Shown here: piece by piece, positions 52,658-61,077 of the stretch
How positions within the stretch are numbered: position 1 is the first letter of the stretch
How the letters are laid out: the number at the start of each line of letters is the position of its first letter
From: Candidatus Peribacteria bacterium
GTDB taxonomy: Bacteria; Patescibacteriota; Gracilibacteria; Peribacterales; Peribacteraceae
Direction: 5' to 3'
Length of the DNA stretch: 61,077 nt
Assembly (NCBI GenBank): GCA_028286915.1
Contig: JAQBQQ010000003.1
Coordinates: forward strand, 1-61,077
Made by a program: the position numbers and the translations under genes
The notes under the pieces: model-generated
Database searches by the model: none
What the model was told of the DNA's origin: nothing
The model's input: the letters and a program-made list of their open reading frames with translations, nothing else

Positions 52658-53701
52658 CTATGCACCCACTATTTCCGCGGTTTTCGCTGCTGTTTCGTCC
52701 CATTTCCATGGCCGCGGGGCAGGGGCACTAAACGATTTTTTACTGAGCGCCGCAATAAACGCCTCTGTAGTCGGTTCCACGAGTAAGGCCGTATCCGATG
52801 CCACTTCCGGAATGGACGCCCGTGCAGAGGCAATAACCGGGCAGCCGACCGCTTCCGCTTCCACTACCGGCAAGCCAAACCCTTCATACAGGGAAGCAGT
52901 CACGCAGGCATCAGCCAGTGCGTACAGCGCCGGCAGGTCCACATCGGAAATAGAAGATAGAAAACGAGCGCCTGGCGGCAGGTGCAACGATGCCGCTTCT
53001 TTTCCTCCGGTCACAAGAATAAGTTCGCGCCCGCGTGTCTCCGCTTTCTTAAACGCCTCCAATAACATGGGTACATTCTTGTGTTGCTTGGCATTTCCAA
53101 CGTACAGGAAGAATGGCTTGAACAGACTGTATTTTTGTCTGACTGCCTCCATAACCGATGCGGCAGGCCGATGAAACATATCCGCCACGCCTTCGTATAT
53201 AACCGTTGTTCGCTGCGCTGCATACTTGCCGTAAAAATAGGCAAGTTCTTGTTTGGTGAACTCGCTCACGGCAATAATATGCCTGGCCCGCCTTACTGCC
53301 CGGTACATCAGAATTTTATACGCCATCTGTTTTACCGCAGATGCCTGGTTGGGATAACGATGCAAAATGAGATCATGGATAGTAACAACAAACGGCACCG
53401 GGCAAAAAAACGGCACATTAAAATGTAAGGCAACATACAAGTCCAGTTGTGCCTTGCGGATGAGACGCGGCAGCTCCCATTGCTCGGCCGCGGAGTAATG
53501 ACCGCTTTTCACCTCCCGAACAACGGCATGTGCTGCAAGCGGTCTGAGCCATTCTTCATGTTTTGATTGGACAAATAATACGTACTGAACCGCATCATTC
53601 CGCTGCAAAAGGTGCGTTACCAATTCACGCGAATACCGCCCAAGACCGGTAGACGTAGCTGCAAAACGACAATCAATACCAATTCGTTTCATATGTGTCA
53701 T
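52658..53701 (-). CDS. GT4 glycosyltransferase
   Basis: 347 residues from MTHMKRIGIDCRF; the second Met (53692) is an alternative start. GT-B fold of family 4: N-terminal acceptor domain with IGIDCRFAATSTGLGRYSREL, and a donor domain with FLYVGNAKQHKN and the E-x7-E motif in YEGFGLPVVEAEAVGCPVIAS. Transfers a sugar from a nucleotide donor in envelope polysaccharide assembly. It is divergent from prmC with only 9 bases between the ATGs, so their promoters must overlap the genes. Confidence 0.93.
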   Translation of the reverse strand: MTHMKRIGIDCRFAATSTGLGRYSRELVTHLLQRNDAVQYVLFVQSKHEEWLRPLAAHAVVREVKSGHYSAAEQWELPRLIRKAQLDLYVALHFNVPFFCPVPFVVTIHDLILHRYPNQASAVKQMAYKILMYRAVRRARHIIAVSEFTKQELAYFYGKYAAQRTTVIYEGVADMFHRPAASVMEAVRQKYSLFKPFFLYVGNAKQHKNVPMLLEAFKKAETRGRELILVTGGKEAASLHLPPGARFLSSISDVDLPALYALADACVTASLYEGFGLPVVEAEAVGCPVIASARASIPEVASDTALLVEPTTEAFIAALSKKSFSAPAPRPWKWDETAAKTAEIVGA

Positions 53702-53710
53702 GATAGAGGC

Positions 53711-54493
53711 ATGACTATAGCAGAAGCTCTTGCCCCGGGCACACTCCCGAAACTGGACCTGGAAGTACTGCTGGCCTGGCTTATGAAGCAGAACCGCGCC
53801 TGGCTTATAACACATGCGGACCTCACGATTCCCACGCAGTACCTGTCACGATGGCACTCCATTCTTGAGCGACGCCGGAACCATGAACCGGTGGCGTACA
53901 TTATTGGCGAGAAAGAATTTTACGGCCGCGTATTCAACGTCAATCGCCACACGCTCATTCCGCGTCCGGCAACCGAAGGGCTGATTTCTGTCATCAAAGA
54001 ATTTATGGAAGACCGGAAAAATAGTATTCATGCTATTGATACGGACATTGTGGCAACGGCAAAAAATATCCGCGATGGCGACATTCAGACAATCGTGGAC
54101 ATAGGAACCGGCAGCGGCTGCATAGCCATTACACTGGCGCTTGAATTTCCAGCCATGAAAATAATCGCCACCGATATCTCCGAAAGCGCACTCCAGGTGG
54201 CAAAGCAGAACGCCAAACTCCACGGCGTCGCACACCGCATCAGTTTTTTGCAGGGCTCTTTACTGGAACCCATCAAACATCTTCGCGAATCCTTTTTAAT
54301 CGTCTCGAATCCGCCCTATATTCCGGCTGATACGGAACTGATGCCGGACGTACAAAAATATGAACCCGAAAGCGCGCTATTTGCCGGGAAAGAAGGGACC
54401 GATGTCCTGAAACCGCTGGCAGAAGGGGCATTAGCGCATCCGTTTTGCAGAGGATACGTGTTTGAATGCCGGAAAGAACAGGCGCAATCATAA
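53711..54493 (+). CDS. prmC: Release-factor glutamine methyltransferase PrmC (C-terminally short)
   Basis: 260 residues from MTIAEALAPGTLPKLD; 33 upstream codons belong to the divergent gene's start region. SAM motif VDIGTGSGCIAITLALEFP and catalytic VSNPPYIP are intact. PrmC methylates the GGQ glutamine of release factors. The end, GYVFECRKEQAQS, stops where the last strand and helix of other PrmC proteins (about 35 residues ending in a D-x-x-x-x-x-R motif) would follow. An insert of about 15 residues lies before motif I. The truncation may be natural or a frame error. Confidence 0.9.
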   Translation: MTIAEALAPGTLPKLDLEVLLAWLMKQNRAWLITHADLTIPTQYLSRWHSILERRRNHEPVAYIIGEKEFYGRVFNVNRHTLIPRPATEGLISVIKEFMEDRKNSIHAIDTDIVATAKNIRDGDIQTIVDIGTGSGCIAITLALEFPAMKIIATDISESALQVAKQNAKLHGVAHRISFLQGSLLEPIKHLRESFLIVSNPPYIPADTELMPDVQKYEPESALFAGKEGTDVLKPLAEGALAHPFCRGYVFECRKEQAQS

Positions 54494-54555
54494 ACTAAAA
54501 ATCCCCCTGCAGCTTGCGCCACAGAGGGGTAGGGGACATCGGGACACCAGAGAAA

Positions 54556-55623
54556 CTACGGATGATTTTTTGTCTGACCGACTGGCTCCATGCTGATATC
54601 GTCAATCCACATTTCGCCAATCTCACCGACAATCCGGAATTCCATGGTAAGGGATGTGGCCGTCGGTTCAATGAAAAAGAACCGCTCCACTTTCACCCAG
54701 CGGCCGACAGTGGTGAGCTGTTGTTCCAGGTCGCCATCGGACAGAATTTTCCATGAGCTTGGCGCGTCTTTGTACTGAACGATTCGTACCTTGCCCGCAT
54801 CTTCCGACCCGAGTGCCACAAGATACCAGAACTGAAGTTTCATTCTGGCACCGTAGGGAACCGGCACTTCCTTAAAGCGGTACGACTGGTTACCCGGAAT
54901 TTGCGCCTCCACATGAAGGCTGTCCGGCGCCGACAGGAATATTCTGCTGTCCCGTCTATCGTCCGGAATAGATTCCGGACTCATAAAAGACGGCATGGAA
55001 ACAGGCAGGTTTGCCGGCTGATCCAGCACAAGCCTGTCGGCAAATTGTGTCGCGCCCAATGTGAGCAGCAAGGTACGCGAACCGAGCAATGCATCGTACA
55101 GTCCGTATAAAAAATGATCATGTTCCAGATGAAGACGCACCTGGACGCAGGCACCCGGACCAATAATCCAGGTGGACTGCTCGGACGTGGCGACGAGCCT
55201 TACCACGGCTTTCGCAATGGGATCGGGCGGATCTTCATGGTTCGGATCGTGCGGCCAGACCTGCAAAACAGCCCGTTCCCGGCACCGCTTTTCATCATCG
55301 GCGGAGGGAATGACATCGGCCGTGGCAGACAGGCCGCCGGAACCGGTAACGGTTATAACCGATGCGCGCGGCGCGGCGTGCGCAGGCACACGGGAATTTG
55401 AAACCATGGCATGAATGTTGGCCACGGTGTTCTTGGGACCAATGATAATGGGCAGCTGGCTGTCGTTCCGAAGAACGTACGACACCTGCCAGAATCTGCC
55501 GTTTGCCCGGCCCTCGGAAATACCGCGGGAGACAACAGTCCATGGCCTGGAAAGTGCCGAAACTGATTCAGACACTTGCCCCTGGCATGCGGCCATCATG
55601 ACGCAGAACAAAGAAGTGATCAT
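54556..55623 (-). CDS. Lipoprotein with C-terminal carbohydrate-binding-like domain
   Basis: 355 residues from the ATG behind an AGGAG site 8 bases upstream. The signal is a short lipoprotein type (MITSLFCVMMAAC). The middle contains a beta-rich domain (~25-175); the last ~140 residues (YRFKEVPVPYGARMKLQFWYLV, KVERFFFIEPTATSLTMEF, GEMWIDDISMEPV) follow the layout of CBM4_9-type jelly rolls. It may bind sugar polymers at the surface. The family is not identified beyond this. Confidence 0.7.
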   Translation of the reverse strand: MITSLFCVMMAACQGQVSESVSALSRPWTVVSRGISEGRANGRFWQVSYVLRNDSQLPIIIGPKNTVANIHAMVSNSRVPAHAAPRASVITVTGSGGLSATADVIPSADDEKRCRERAVLQVWPHDPNHEDPPDPIAKAVVRLVATSEQSTWIIGPGACVQVRLHLEHDHFLYGLYDALLGSRTLLLTLGATQFADRLVLDQPANLPVSMPSFMSPESIPDDRRDSRIFLSAPDSLHVEAQIPGNQSYRFKEVPVPYGARMKLQFWYLVALGSEDAGKVRIVQYKDAPSSWKILSDGDLEQQLTTVGRWVKVERFFFIEPTATSLTMEFRIVGEIGEMWIDDISMEPVGQTKNHP

Positions 55624-55870
55624 CCGAATCTCTCCTGTGGTGTAAAAAATCGATGTCCGAACCCACACGTATCAAACGATACGAAGGGATAAGAAGAAGG
55701 CTAAAGAGCGGGAGAAAAATGGGCAAAGAAGTAAGTATGGAACAAGCTTTCCACGGCTTCACTGCTGCAAAAAATGTGTTTTTCAAGCTCCATGTTTCAA
55801 AGCATGACAATTCCCGTTCAATGACCCGCAGGTAGCAGCCGCACATACTTTGCACAGTGCCTGACGTTCA

Positions 55871-56755
55871 TTAATCCAGCCGGTCACCCCACTTCAACTT
55901 ATTTCGAAGTGTTGCGTAAAAACCGTCTGTCTTAAGGCGCAGAAATTTTACCGTCCGCGCGCTCCGCTTGGTTCGAATGATGTCATGCCCCTGTAGAGAC
56001 AGATGTGTCTGGCCATCTAATGTGAGGCTTACTTCTATCGTATGAAATTTATTCGGCTTGGTCAGTATTTCCACTTCCACTTCATGGTCACCCGGAATGA
56101 CAATGGGCTTCTGGCTAAAACTCTGCGGATTAATAGGCGTTAAAATAGTGGCCGACATTTTAGGGTGCACCACCGGTCCGCCGGCTGCCAGCGAATAAGC
56201 GGAAGAACCGGTAGGCGTTGCGATAATAAGACCATCAGCGCGATAAATTGTAAGCTCTTCGCCGTTAATAGAGGTCCGCAAATCCACCAGACGGGCAATG
56301 GATCCCTGCGACAATACCGCTTCGTTCAACACGCAGCCGCTGTGAATTTTTTTTCCGTCACGAAAAGCATCAACATCCAATAAGGCACGCTCATCAATGG
56401 TACCCTCGCCACGCAAAAATTTTGGCAGAGACTCTGGAATGTCCGTAATCATCATCTCGGCTAAAAAACCAAGCATCCCTAAGTTCACGCTCAGAATAGG
56501 AATAGACGGATCTGCCAACTCGCGCACGGCCCGCAGAATCGTGCCGTCACCACCGACGACTATCAGCAAGTCCAAACCTTTCTCTATGTCGAATAACTCA
56601 TGATTGGCCGCTTCTTCCATGTCGTTACAACGCCTGCGGTCCAGCAATACCTCCGCGCCGGCCTTTTCCAAACTATCAATTAACATACGCACGGCTTCAT
56701 CGCGCCGGCTAAGGCCGGACTTTACCGTAATACCGACTTTTTTGTAGGCAAGCAT
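55871..56755 (-). CDS. nadK: NAD kinase
   Basis: 294 residues. Motifs: LLIVVGGDGTILRAVREL, NLGMLGFLAE, NEAVLSQG and DGLIIATPTGSSAYSLAAGGP. It makes NADP from NAD and ATP or polyphosphate. It lies 14 bases downstream of a GT4 gene and is probably co-transcribed. The 245 bases beyond it (55624-55870) hold no gene I can support. Confidence 0.96.
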   Translation of the reverse strand: MLAYKKVGITVKSGLSRRDEAVRMLIDSLEKAGAEVLLDRRRCNDMEEAANHELFDIEKGLDLLIVVGGDGTILRAVRELADPSIPILSVNLGMLGFLAEMMITDIPESLPKFLRGEGTIDERALLDVDAFRDGKKIHSGCVLNEAVLSQGSIARLVDLRTSINGEELTIYRADGLIIATPTGSSAYSLAAGGPVVHPKMSATILTPINPQSFSQKPIVIPGDHEVEVEILTKPNKFHTIEVSLTLDGQTHLSLQGHDIIRTKRSARTVKFLRLKTDGFYATLRNKLKWGDRLD

Positions 56756-56769
56756 AAGAGAAGAAGTAA

Positions 56770-57852
56770 TTAGGGTCGGGCGATAGTAACTGCATGAATC
56801 TGCTCCAAAACGGATATAACCGTATCAGCCGTACGCTGCCAGGTAAAGTGCGCTGCCTGCGCGGGCCCGGCTGCCGACAGCCGCTCGCGGAGTGTTTGTT
56901 CTACCAGTAACCGCTCCAGACCATGTGCAATGGATTCAACACTTTCCGGGTTTACCATATATGCCGCGTCACCGGCTACCTCGCGCAGACTACCGCGGTC
57001 CGATGTAAGAACCGGCACGCCGCAGGCGAGCGCGTCCAATACCGGCAACCCGAACCCCTCATATAAAGAAGGAAGCGCAAAGACTGTCGCACTGCCCAGG
57101 AGCTGGCCGTATTCGGCATCAGTAATATATTTTTTCCATTCCACGCCCGGCGTGCTGTCTATTAACTGCAGAATATCGTCATCCTGCCAGCCGCGGCTGC
57201 CAGCCAGAACCAGACGATACCGGGCGCGAAGGTATTCGGGCAACAGCGCATATGCTTGGATAAGCCGCACCTGATTCTTGCGCGGGCATAACGTAGCCAC
57301 GCACACAATAGTGTTGCCACCCGGTTTTGACGGCTCCGACGACGCATGCATGGGCCCGGCAAAGACAGGAGTAACATGATGCGACGATAATGATGGATAC
57401 TGAGCCAACAGATCTTTTTTTGTCGATGCACTGACCGTAAAAATATGACGGGCATTCTGCAGCGTGCGCGACAACGTCAAACGCTCAATGAACCGCGCTT
57501 TGCGGTTATGCGGCTCTTTGCGAAACGCGATAAGATCGTGCACCACCGGCACATACGGAAACCGACGGCGCAGCAAGTACGGCACCAAGTAACTCGTCGG
57601 ACTTACATACACCGTACTATGGGACTGATTCCGCAAAAGCGATGCCACGCGCATGTGCCATTTCCAGCCGGAAAAAGGAATAAGCACCTGCACTGCGCCG
57701 GCCTCCTGCCAGCCAAAGGGGAGGGGAGTATCCGTAAAACAGGTCACCGGAAAATTACGCGCCAGAAGTTCCGTCATCAGCCCATAGACCCACTGTCCCT
57801 TGCCGGTTCGCTCGGCCTTGCACGCCTCACGGACATCGATGGCTACGTGCAT
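56770..57852 (-). CDS. GT4 glycosyltransferase, second copy
   Basis: 360 residues from MHVAIDVREACKAERTGKGQW; a Met seven codons upstream (57873) is the alternative. GT-B family 4 with N-terminal domain (HVAIDVRE, VPVVHDLIAFRKEPHN) and donor domain (IVCVATLCPRKNQVRLIQAY, YEGFGLPVLDALACGVPVLTS; the second acidic residue is D). It shares domain order with the GT4 at 52658 but is clearly divergent. Probably part of surface glycan assembly. Confidence 0.93.
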   Translation of the reverse strand: MHVAIDVREACKAERTGKGQWVYGLMTELLARNFPVTCFTDTPLPFGWQEAGAVQVLIPFSGWKWHMRVASLLRNQSHSTVYVSPTSYLVPYLLRRRFPYVPVVHDLIAFRKEPHNRKARFIERLTLSRTLQNARHIFTVSASTKKDLLAQYPSLSSHHVTPVFAGPMHASSEPSKPGGNTIVCVATLCPRKNQVRLIQAYALLPEYLRARYRLVLAGSRGWQDDDILQLIDSTPGVEWKKYITDAEYGQLLGSATVFALPSLYEGFGLPVLDALACGVPVLTSDRGSLREVAGDAAYMVNPESVESIAHGLERLLVEQTLRERLSAAGPAQAAHFTWQRTADTVISVLEQIHAVTIARP

Positions 57853-57919
57853 GAAAAGAGGGAGAAAAGCCACTCAAGTTCCGAGTATACCCTAGTGACA
57901 AAGAGAGTTGGATGGTATC

Positions 57920-58531
57920 ATGAAGATCATGCCTTCTGGAACCCTGAAACAGATCATACGATTGGATTTGGAAGAAAAAATCCTGAACGGAAGTGCCATA
58001 CTGGCTGCAGCATCTGTATTTATGCCATGGCTGTCCGGTGAATGGCTGGGAAGTGATAACGTGGTGTCCTTCAGTGGTTTTAGTTTCTATACGTCCTTTC
58101 TGGGTTTTGCCATTTTTCTCCTGCAGCTCGGCATTGTGGTCATTACCGTTGTACCACTCCTTGGCGGCCCGTTACTGGTAAAACGGCGCCACAAAGACAG
58201 TATCCGGCTTTTACTCTCTATACAGGCAACTATCCTGCTATTGGCCACCCTTACGGTTCTTACGCATATTACGTTTGATTTTGCTAAAATGGAGGTGCGC
58301 TACGGTATTTACATTGCGCTTATCACCAGTCTTATTACACTATTCGAGATCACTGTGCATTACCTCGGCCACCGAAAGATGGAATTACAGGAAGTGTTCC
58401 ATCATCCGGAAGAAACAATTGATAGAGAACGCATGGAACATATGGAACACAAAGAACCGCTGCGCTACGTTCCGCCGCCACCGCCGCCTCCCGCACCGTC
58501 CGAACCCGAAGATCACCGCCGCTACCCATGA
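57920..58531 (+). CDS. Membrane protein with proline-rich tail
   Basis: 203 residues from the second Met (MKIMPSGTLKQII); a Met at 57908 is possible. Four membrane helices (~25-45, ~55-90, ~100-120, ~130-150) and a soluble tail with ERMEHMEHKEP and eight consecutive Pro. The spacing of FMPWLSGEWLGS resembles small CPR membrane proteins of unknown role. Its stop overlaps the next start in an ATGA arrangement. Confidence 0.65.
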   Translation: MKIMPSGTLKQIIRLDLEEKILNGSAILAAASVFMPWLSGEWLGSDNVVSFSGFSFYTSFLGFAIFLLQLGIVVITVVPLLGGPLLVKRRHKDSIRLLLSIQATILLLATLTVLTHITFDFAKMEVRYGIYIALITSLITLFEITVHYLGHRKMELQEVFHHPEETIDRERMEHMEHKEPLRYVPPPPPPPAPSEPEDHRRYP

Positions 58532-58911
58532 CCACCGAAGAAACCCCTGCACCTACACCGGCAATAAACGCAGATGCTGCAACCACTCCCGAACAGGCAG
58601 TTTCGGCTCCTGTGGCAGTAACGTACACCGATGAAGATATGGTCTACGTAGACCCGGAGTTACGCACGGTGGTTGGCAAAGTGGAATTTAATAAAAACGG
58701 TAACCCGAAAAAATTTGAAATGCCAATTGTGGAGAGCATGGGCAAAGACGGCAAGCCCCGCAAGCGCTCGCTCACCAAGCGGTATTACCCGTGGGGGACC
58801 TACAAATCCATGAAGAAAGTGTACAAGCTGGAAGGCAAGCCGCCAAAATATGAACCGAATGTCACACTGGATGACGTAATTGAAAAGGCGTTGGAGCAGC
58901 CGTTTTGGTAG
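58528..58911 (+). CDS. Hypothetical soluble protein, translationally coupled
   Basis: 127 residues. An Ala/Thr/Pro-rich start is followed by a compact basic domain (VGKVEFNKNGNPKKFEMPIVESMGKDG in two parts, KRYYPWGTYKSMKKVYKLEG). It is coupled to the preceding membrane-protein gene by a 4-base overlap, so the two may work together. Not recognised. After its stop, 225 bases to 59136 hold nothing identifiable. Confidence 0.65.
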   Translation: MTTEETPAPTPAINADAATTPEQAVSAPVAVTYTDEDMVYVDPELRTVVGKVEFNKNGNPKKFEMPIVESMGKDGKPRKRSLTKRYYPWGTYKSMKKVYKLEGKPPKYEPNVTLDDVIEKALEQPFW

Positions 58912-59136
58912 AGGATAGAAACTAAAACCACTGTACGACTCTGCTCAGTTTGACAGTTTTGTAGTGAAATTTCAAAAATCAGGGTGACCGCTCCCGGCCG
59001 CAGTGCGAGTTAATAAAATGAATGTACGCACATATTCAATCGCAAGACTGACCGAGATAAGCGCTGTACCGCTGATAAAAAATATCCTTACACTTCTCTC
59101 TATCAAACCGCATAAGACATCGCTCTGATTATAGAA

Positions 59137-60060
59137 TTAATTCAAAAGCCCGCACACCCGTTCCACCTCTTTCATGGAACCGACAATAATATTGGTCCGC
59201 TGATCAATGGATTCGATCTTCACATCTAAAATAGGAGCCTTACCGGTACTTGCCATGCCACCGGCCTGTTCCACTAAATACGCAAAGGGGCCGCATTCAA
59301 ATACCAGCCGGAGCTTTCCATGGGGGTACTTGCCACCGCCGATATTCACAAAAATACCGTTTCCCTTGCTAAGAACATGGTGAATGTCCGTTACCATACA
59401 GCCGGTGTAACGGAGCGTAAGACCGCTCTGCATCCAGCCTTCCACCAGCGTCCGGTACGCAGCATTCTCTTTCGTAGCAACCAGATTACCCACGCTGTAC
59501 GATTTTGGATTATCACCGATTCCCAGAAAGCCATGAAGTAATATAAATTCACCCATTTCATCCAGAATAAATTCATGCACTCCGTTCCCGGTACTGTAGA
59601 CAAGCAGTGTCCGTGGTCCGTATAAAACATACAGTGCGCCCACCTGCTCGCGCGGCGTCCTGCCTATCAGCTCTTTGCCTGCGTAGATTCCCACAATCGT
59701 CCCGACCGTAAAATTAGTATCCACTACCGACGAACCATCGAGCGGATCAAAGACAACCGAATACGGCGCATCATCACGAAGCTCTATGACGCTCTGCTCT
59801 TCTTCGGAAATAAAACTGGCTACCAGCCGGCTCTCATGCAGGTGCCGGGCAATAATATCATTGCTGATAACATCCAGTTTCACCTGAGCGTCACCATACT
59901 GATTAAACGTTCCGGCCAGGCCCGCTTCCGTCGTGCGCAGGGCATAATGAATATATTTACAGGCACGCGCGACTTCTAAAATAAGATGACGCAGCGTATC
60001 CGGCGCACCGGTTTCCTGTAGATGCACACTCAGTGATGGACGTGAGACAGGCATAGACAT
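59137..60060 (-). CDS. fbp: Class 1 fructose-1,6-bisphosphatase
   Basis: 307 residues. Metal-site motifs FISEEEQ and VVFDPLDGSSVVDTNFTVGTI; the substrate region RYTGCMVTDIHHVL and KLRLVFECGPFAYLVEQAGG are conserved. It dephosphorylates fructose-1,6-bisphosphate in gluconeogenesis. It is 5 bases downstream of mraY, an unusual pairing. Confidence 0.94.
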   Translation of the reverse strand: MSMPVSRPSLSVHLQETGAPDTLRHLILEVARACKYIHYALRTTEAGLAGTFNQYGDAQVKLDVISNDIIARHLHESRLVASFISEEEQSVIELRDDAPYSVVFDPLDGSSVVDTNFTVGTIVGIYAGKELIGRTPREQVGALYVLYGPRTLLVYSTGNGVHEFILDEMGEFILLHGFLGIGDNPKSYSVGNLVATKENAAYRTLVEGWMQSGLTLRYTGCMVTDIHHVLSKGNGIFVNIGGGKYPHGKLRLVFECGPFAYLVEQAGGMASTGKAPILDVKIESIDQRTNIIVGSMKEVERVCGLLN

Positions 60061-60065
60061 ACGTA

Positions 60066-61077
60066 TTAAAGGAGAGGAGATGCCGCATGAGTCGTATTGC
60101 CGATAAACGGTAATACCATAATATTAGCACTGGCCGGGTCATGGGCCAGGCCGACAATAATACCTAAAAATGCAAAGAACACGCCGATGATCCAAAGCCG
60201 CATGGTTACCTTGCTTTCGCCCCACTCCAGCGCCTCAAAATGATGGTGAATGGGTGCCGCCTTAAATACTTTCTTGCCGCCACGAAATTTCTTGCTGGTC
60301 AGCTGAATAATGACGGACAGCATTTCCACGACAAACACAAAACCGACCAGGGGCAGGACAAGTAATTGATCCATGAGAAGCGCAATTACTCCCAACGCGC
60401 CGCCGAGTGCAAGTGCGCCGGTATCACCCATGTAAAACAGTGCCGGTGGTACATTATGCCATAGAAACGCGGCAATGGCGCCAGCTGTGACGGCGCAAAA
60501 GCCGGACAGAATATACAGGCCTTTCAAGTACGCCAATAAGCCGAATGATGCGAAGGCGATTACGAGCAATCCGCCCGCCAGGCCGTCCAGGCCGTCAGTC
60601 ACGTTTACGGCGTTAGCGGTTGCCACAATAATGAACACAAAGAGCGGAATATACAGCCAGCCAATGTATAAAAATCCAAAATACGGAATATGAATGGAAT
60701 CACGTTCCAGTTTAAAATAAAACCACAGCGCACCAAGCAGACCGATAAGCAGCAATGAACTGATTTTTGGCAACACTGCCAGCCCCTTACGCGCGCCCTG
60801 GTTCATAAAGAAACGCAAAAATATGTCATTGACGGGCCGGCCGCCGAAGAACAGCAAAAACAATGGCACTAACACGATGGCGGCAATAATAAGAAAGCCG
60901 GGAACCCCCAAATATAGAACAATATCGCTGTAAATACTGAGCGGCGAACTGAATATAAACACGATTCCCGCTGTGATTGCCAGAATACCCAGCGCAAAAA
61001 ACAGCTTCATGGTTGGACTCATTTCGCGGATTTTCTGCTCGTCAATTCCGACAATATTAATGTAATCATCCACTATA
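60066..61077 (-). CDS. mraY: MraY lipid I synthase (5' end outside the window)
   Basis: The visible 337 codons begin at VDDYINI, which corresponds to the conserved F-x-D-D motif about one third into MraY, so about 100 residues lie beyond the window edge. NAVNVTDGLDGLAGG, FMGDTGALALGG and the HHH motif (APIHHHFEALEW) are intact. About eight membrane helices remain. It transfers phospho-MurNAc-pentapeptide to undecaprenyl phosphate in peptidoglycan synthesis. The loop after VDDYINI is typical of the family. Confidence 0.95.
   Translation of the reverse strand, partial: IVDDYINIVGIDEQKIREMSPTMKLFFALGILAITAGIVFIFSSPLSIYSDIVLYLGVPGFLIIAAIVLVPLFLLFFGGRPVNDIFLRFFMNQGARKGLAVLPKISSLLLIGLLGALWFYFKLERDSIHIPYFGFLYIGWLYIPLFVFIIVATANAVNVTDGLDGLAGGLLVIAFASFGLLAYLKGLYILSGFCAVTAGAIAAFLWHNVPPALFYMGDTGALALGGALGVIALLMDQLLVLPLVGFVFVVEMLSVIIQLTSKKFRGGKKVFKAAPIHHHFEALEWGESKVTMRLWIIGVFFAFLGIIVGLAHDPASANIMVLPFIGNTTHAASPLL

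Noticed and set aside
55653-55835. 60-codon basic plus-strand frame before nadK
   Set aside because: No ribosome site, low-quality composition, and it starts inside the upstream region of the lipoprotein gene.
1-61077. CRISPR array
   Set aside because: No set of evenly spaced direct repeats was seen; the repeats present are tRNA fragments and single inverted repeats.
1-61077. Recoding of TGA as glycine, known in some CPR phyla
   Set aside because: TGA terminates several well-defined genes (for example the kinase before its REC partner and the integrase), and no conserved gene needs TGA read through.

Overview
The window reads as chromosomal DNA from a candidate-phyla-radiation (Patescibacteria) bacterium, probably near Peregrinibacteria/Peribacteria. 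Supporting signs are exported proteins with long Ser-rich linkers, an orphan DipZ-type redox protein, VanW and VirB2-like membrane proteins, small operons and TGA used as a normal stop. Ribosomal protein bL9, which some CPR lineages lack, is present. The lineage is inferred; no rRNA is present to confirm it.

Layout. 0-5.5 kb: a Ser-rich lipoprotein, an anchored DsbA-like thioredoxin, and a soluble PAS-GAF-PAS histidine kinase with a REC-only regulator. 5.7-13.7 kb: a polysaccharide locus with a DPM-like GT2 fused to a cellulose-synthase-like GT2, a GT39-like membrane transferase fused to a GH8 glucanase, a small anchored protein, and a convergent secreted GH6 glucanase with three Ig-like repeats. 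14-25.6 kb: DipZ, homoserine dehydrogenase, an ALG10-like transferase, VanW, a PRC-barrel protein, tRNA-Phe and Obg. 25.7-36.3 kb: Nudix, DnaK under a CIRCE operator, GAPDH, an AP-endonuclease-like protein, CCA transferase, a repeat-containing surface protein and an archaeal-type AspRS behind a putative attenuator.

36.7-46.7 kb is visibly AT-richer and looks acquired: an SLH-anchored trypsin-like protease, two related PD-(D/E)XK-like proteins, a third nuclease-like protein, DUF4238, a frame-broken nuclease, a small HTH protein, and a large serine integrase whose 3' end lies inside tRNA-Ile(UAU). This is the best candidate for an undescribed defence or mobile cassette.

46.7-61 kb returns to core genes: bL9, a peptide-binding protein, SecG, tRNA-Val, KhpA/bS16, a DUF721 protein, two GT4 transferases, PrmC, NAD kinase, fructose-1,6-bisphosphatase and MraY (cut by the window edge).

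The genes suggest an organism that builds and remodels an elaborate envelope (MraY, VanW, at least five glycosyltransferases, SLH protein), has central carbon enzymes (GAPDH, FBPase) and imports peptides. All functions are inferred from motifs read by eye; no database search was run.
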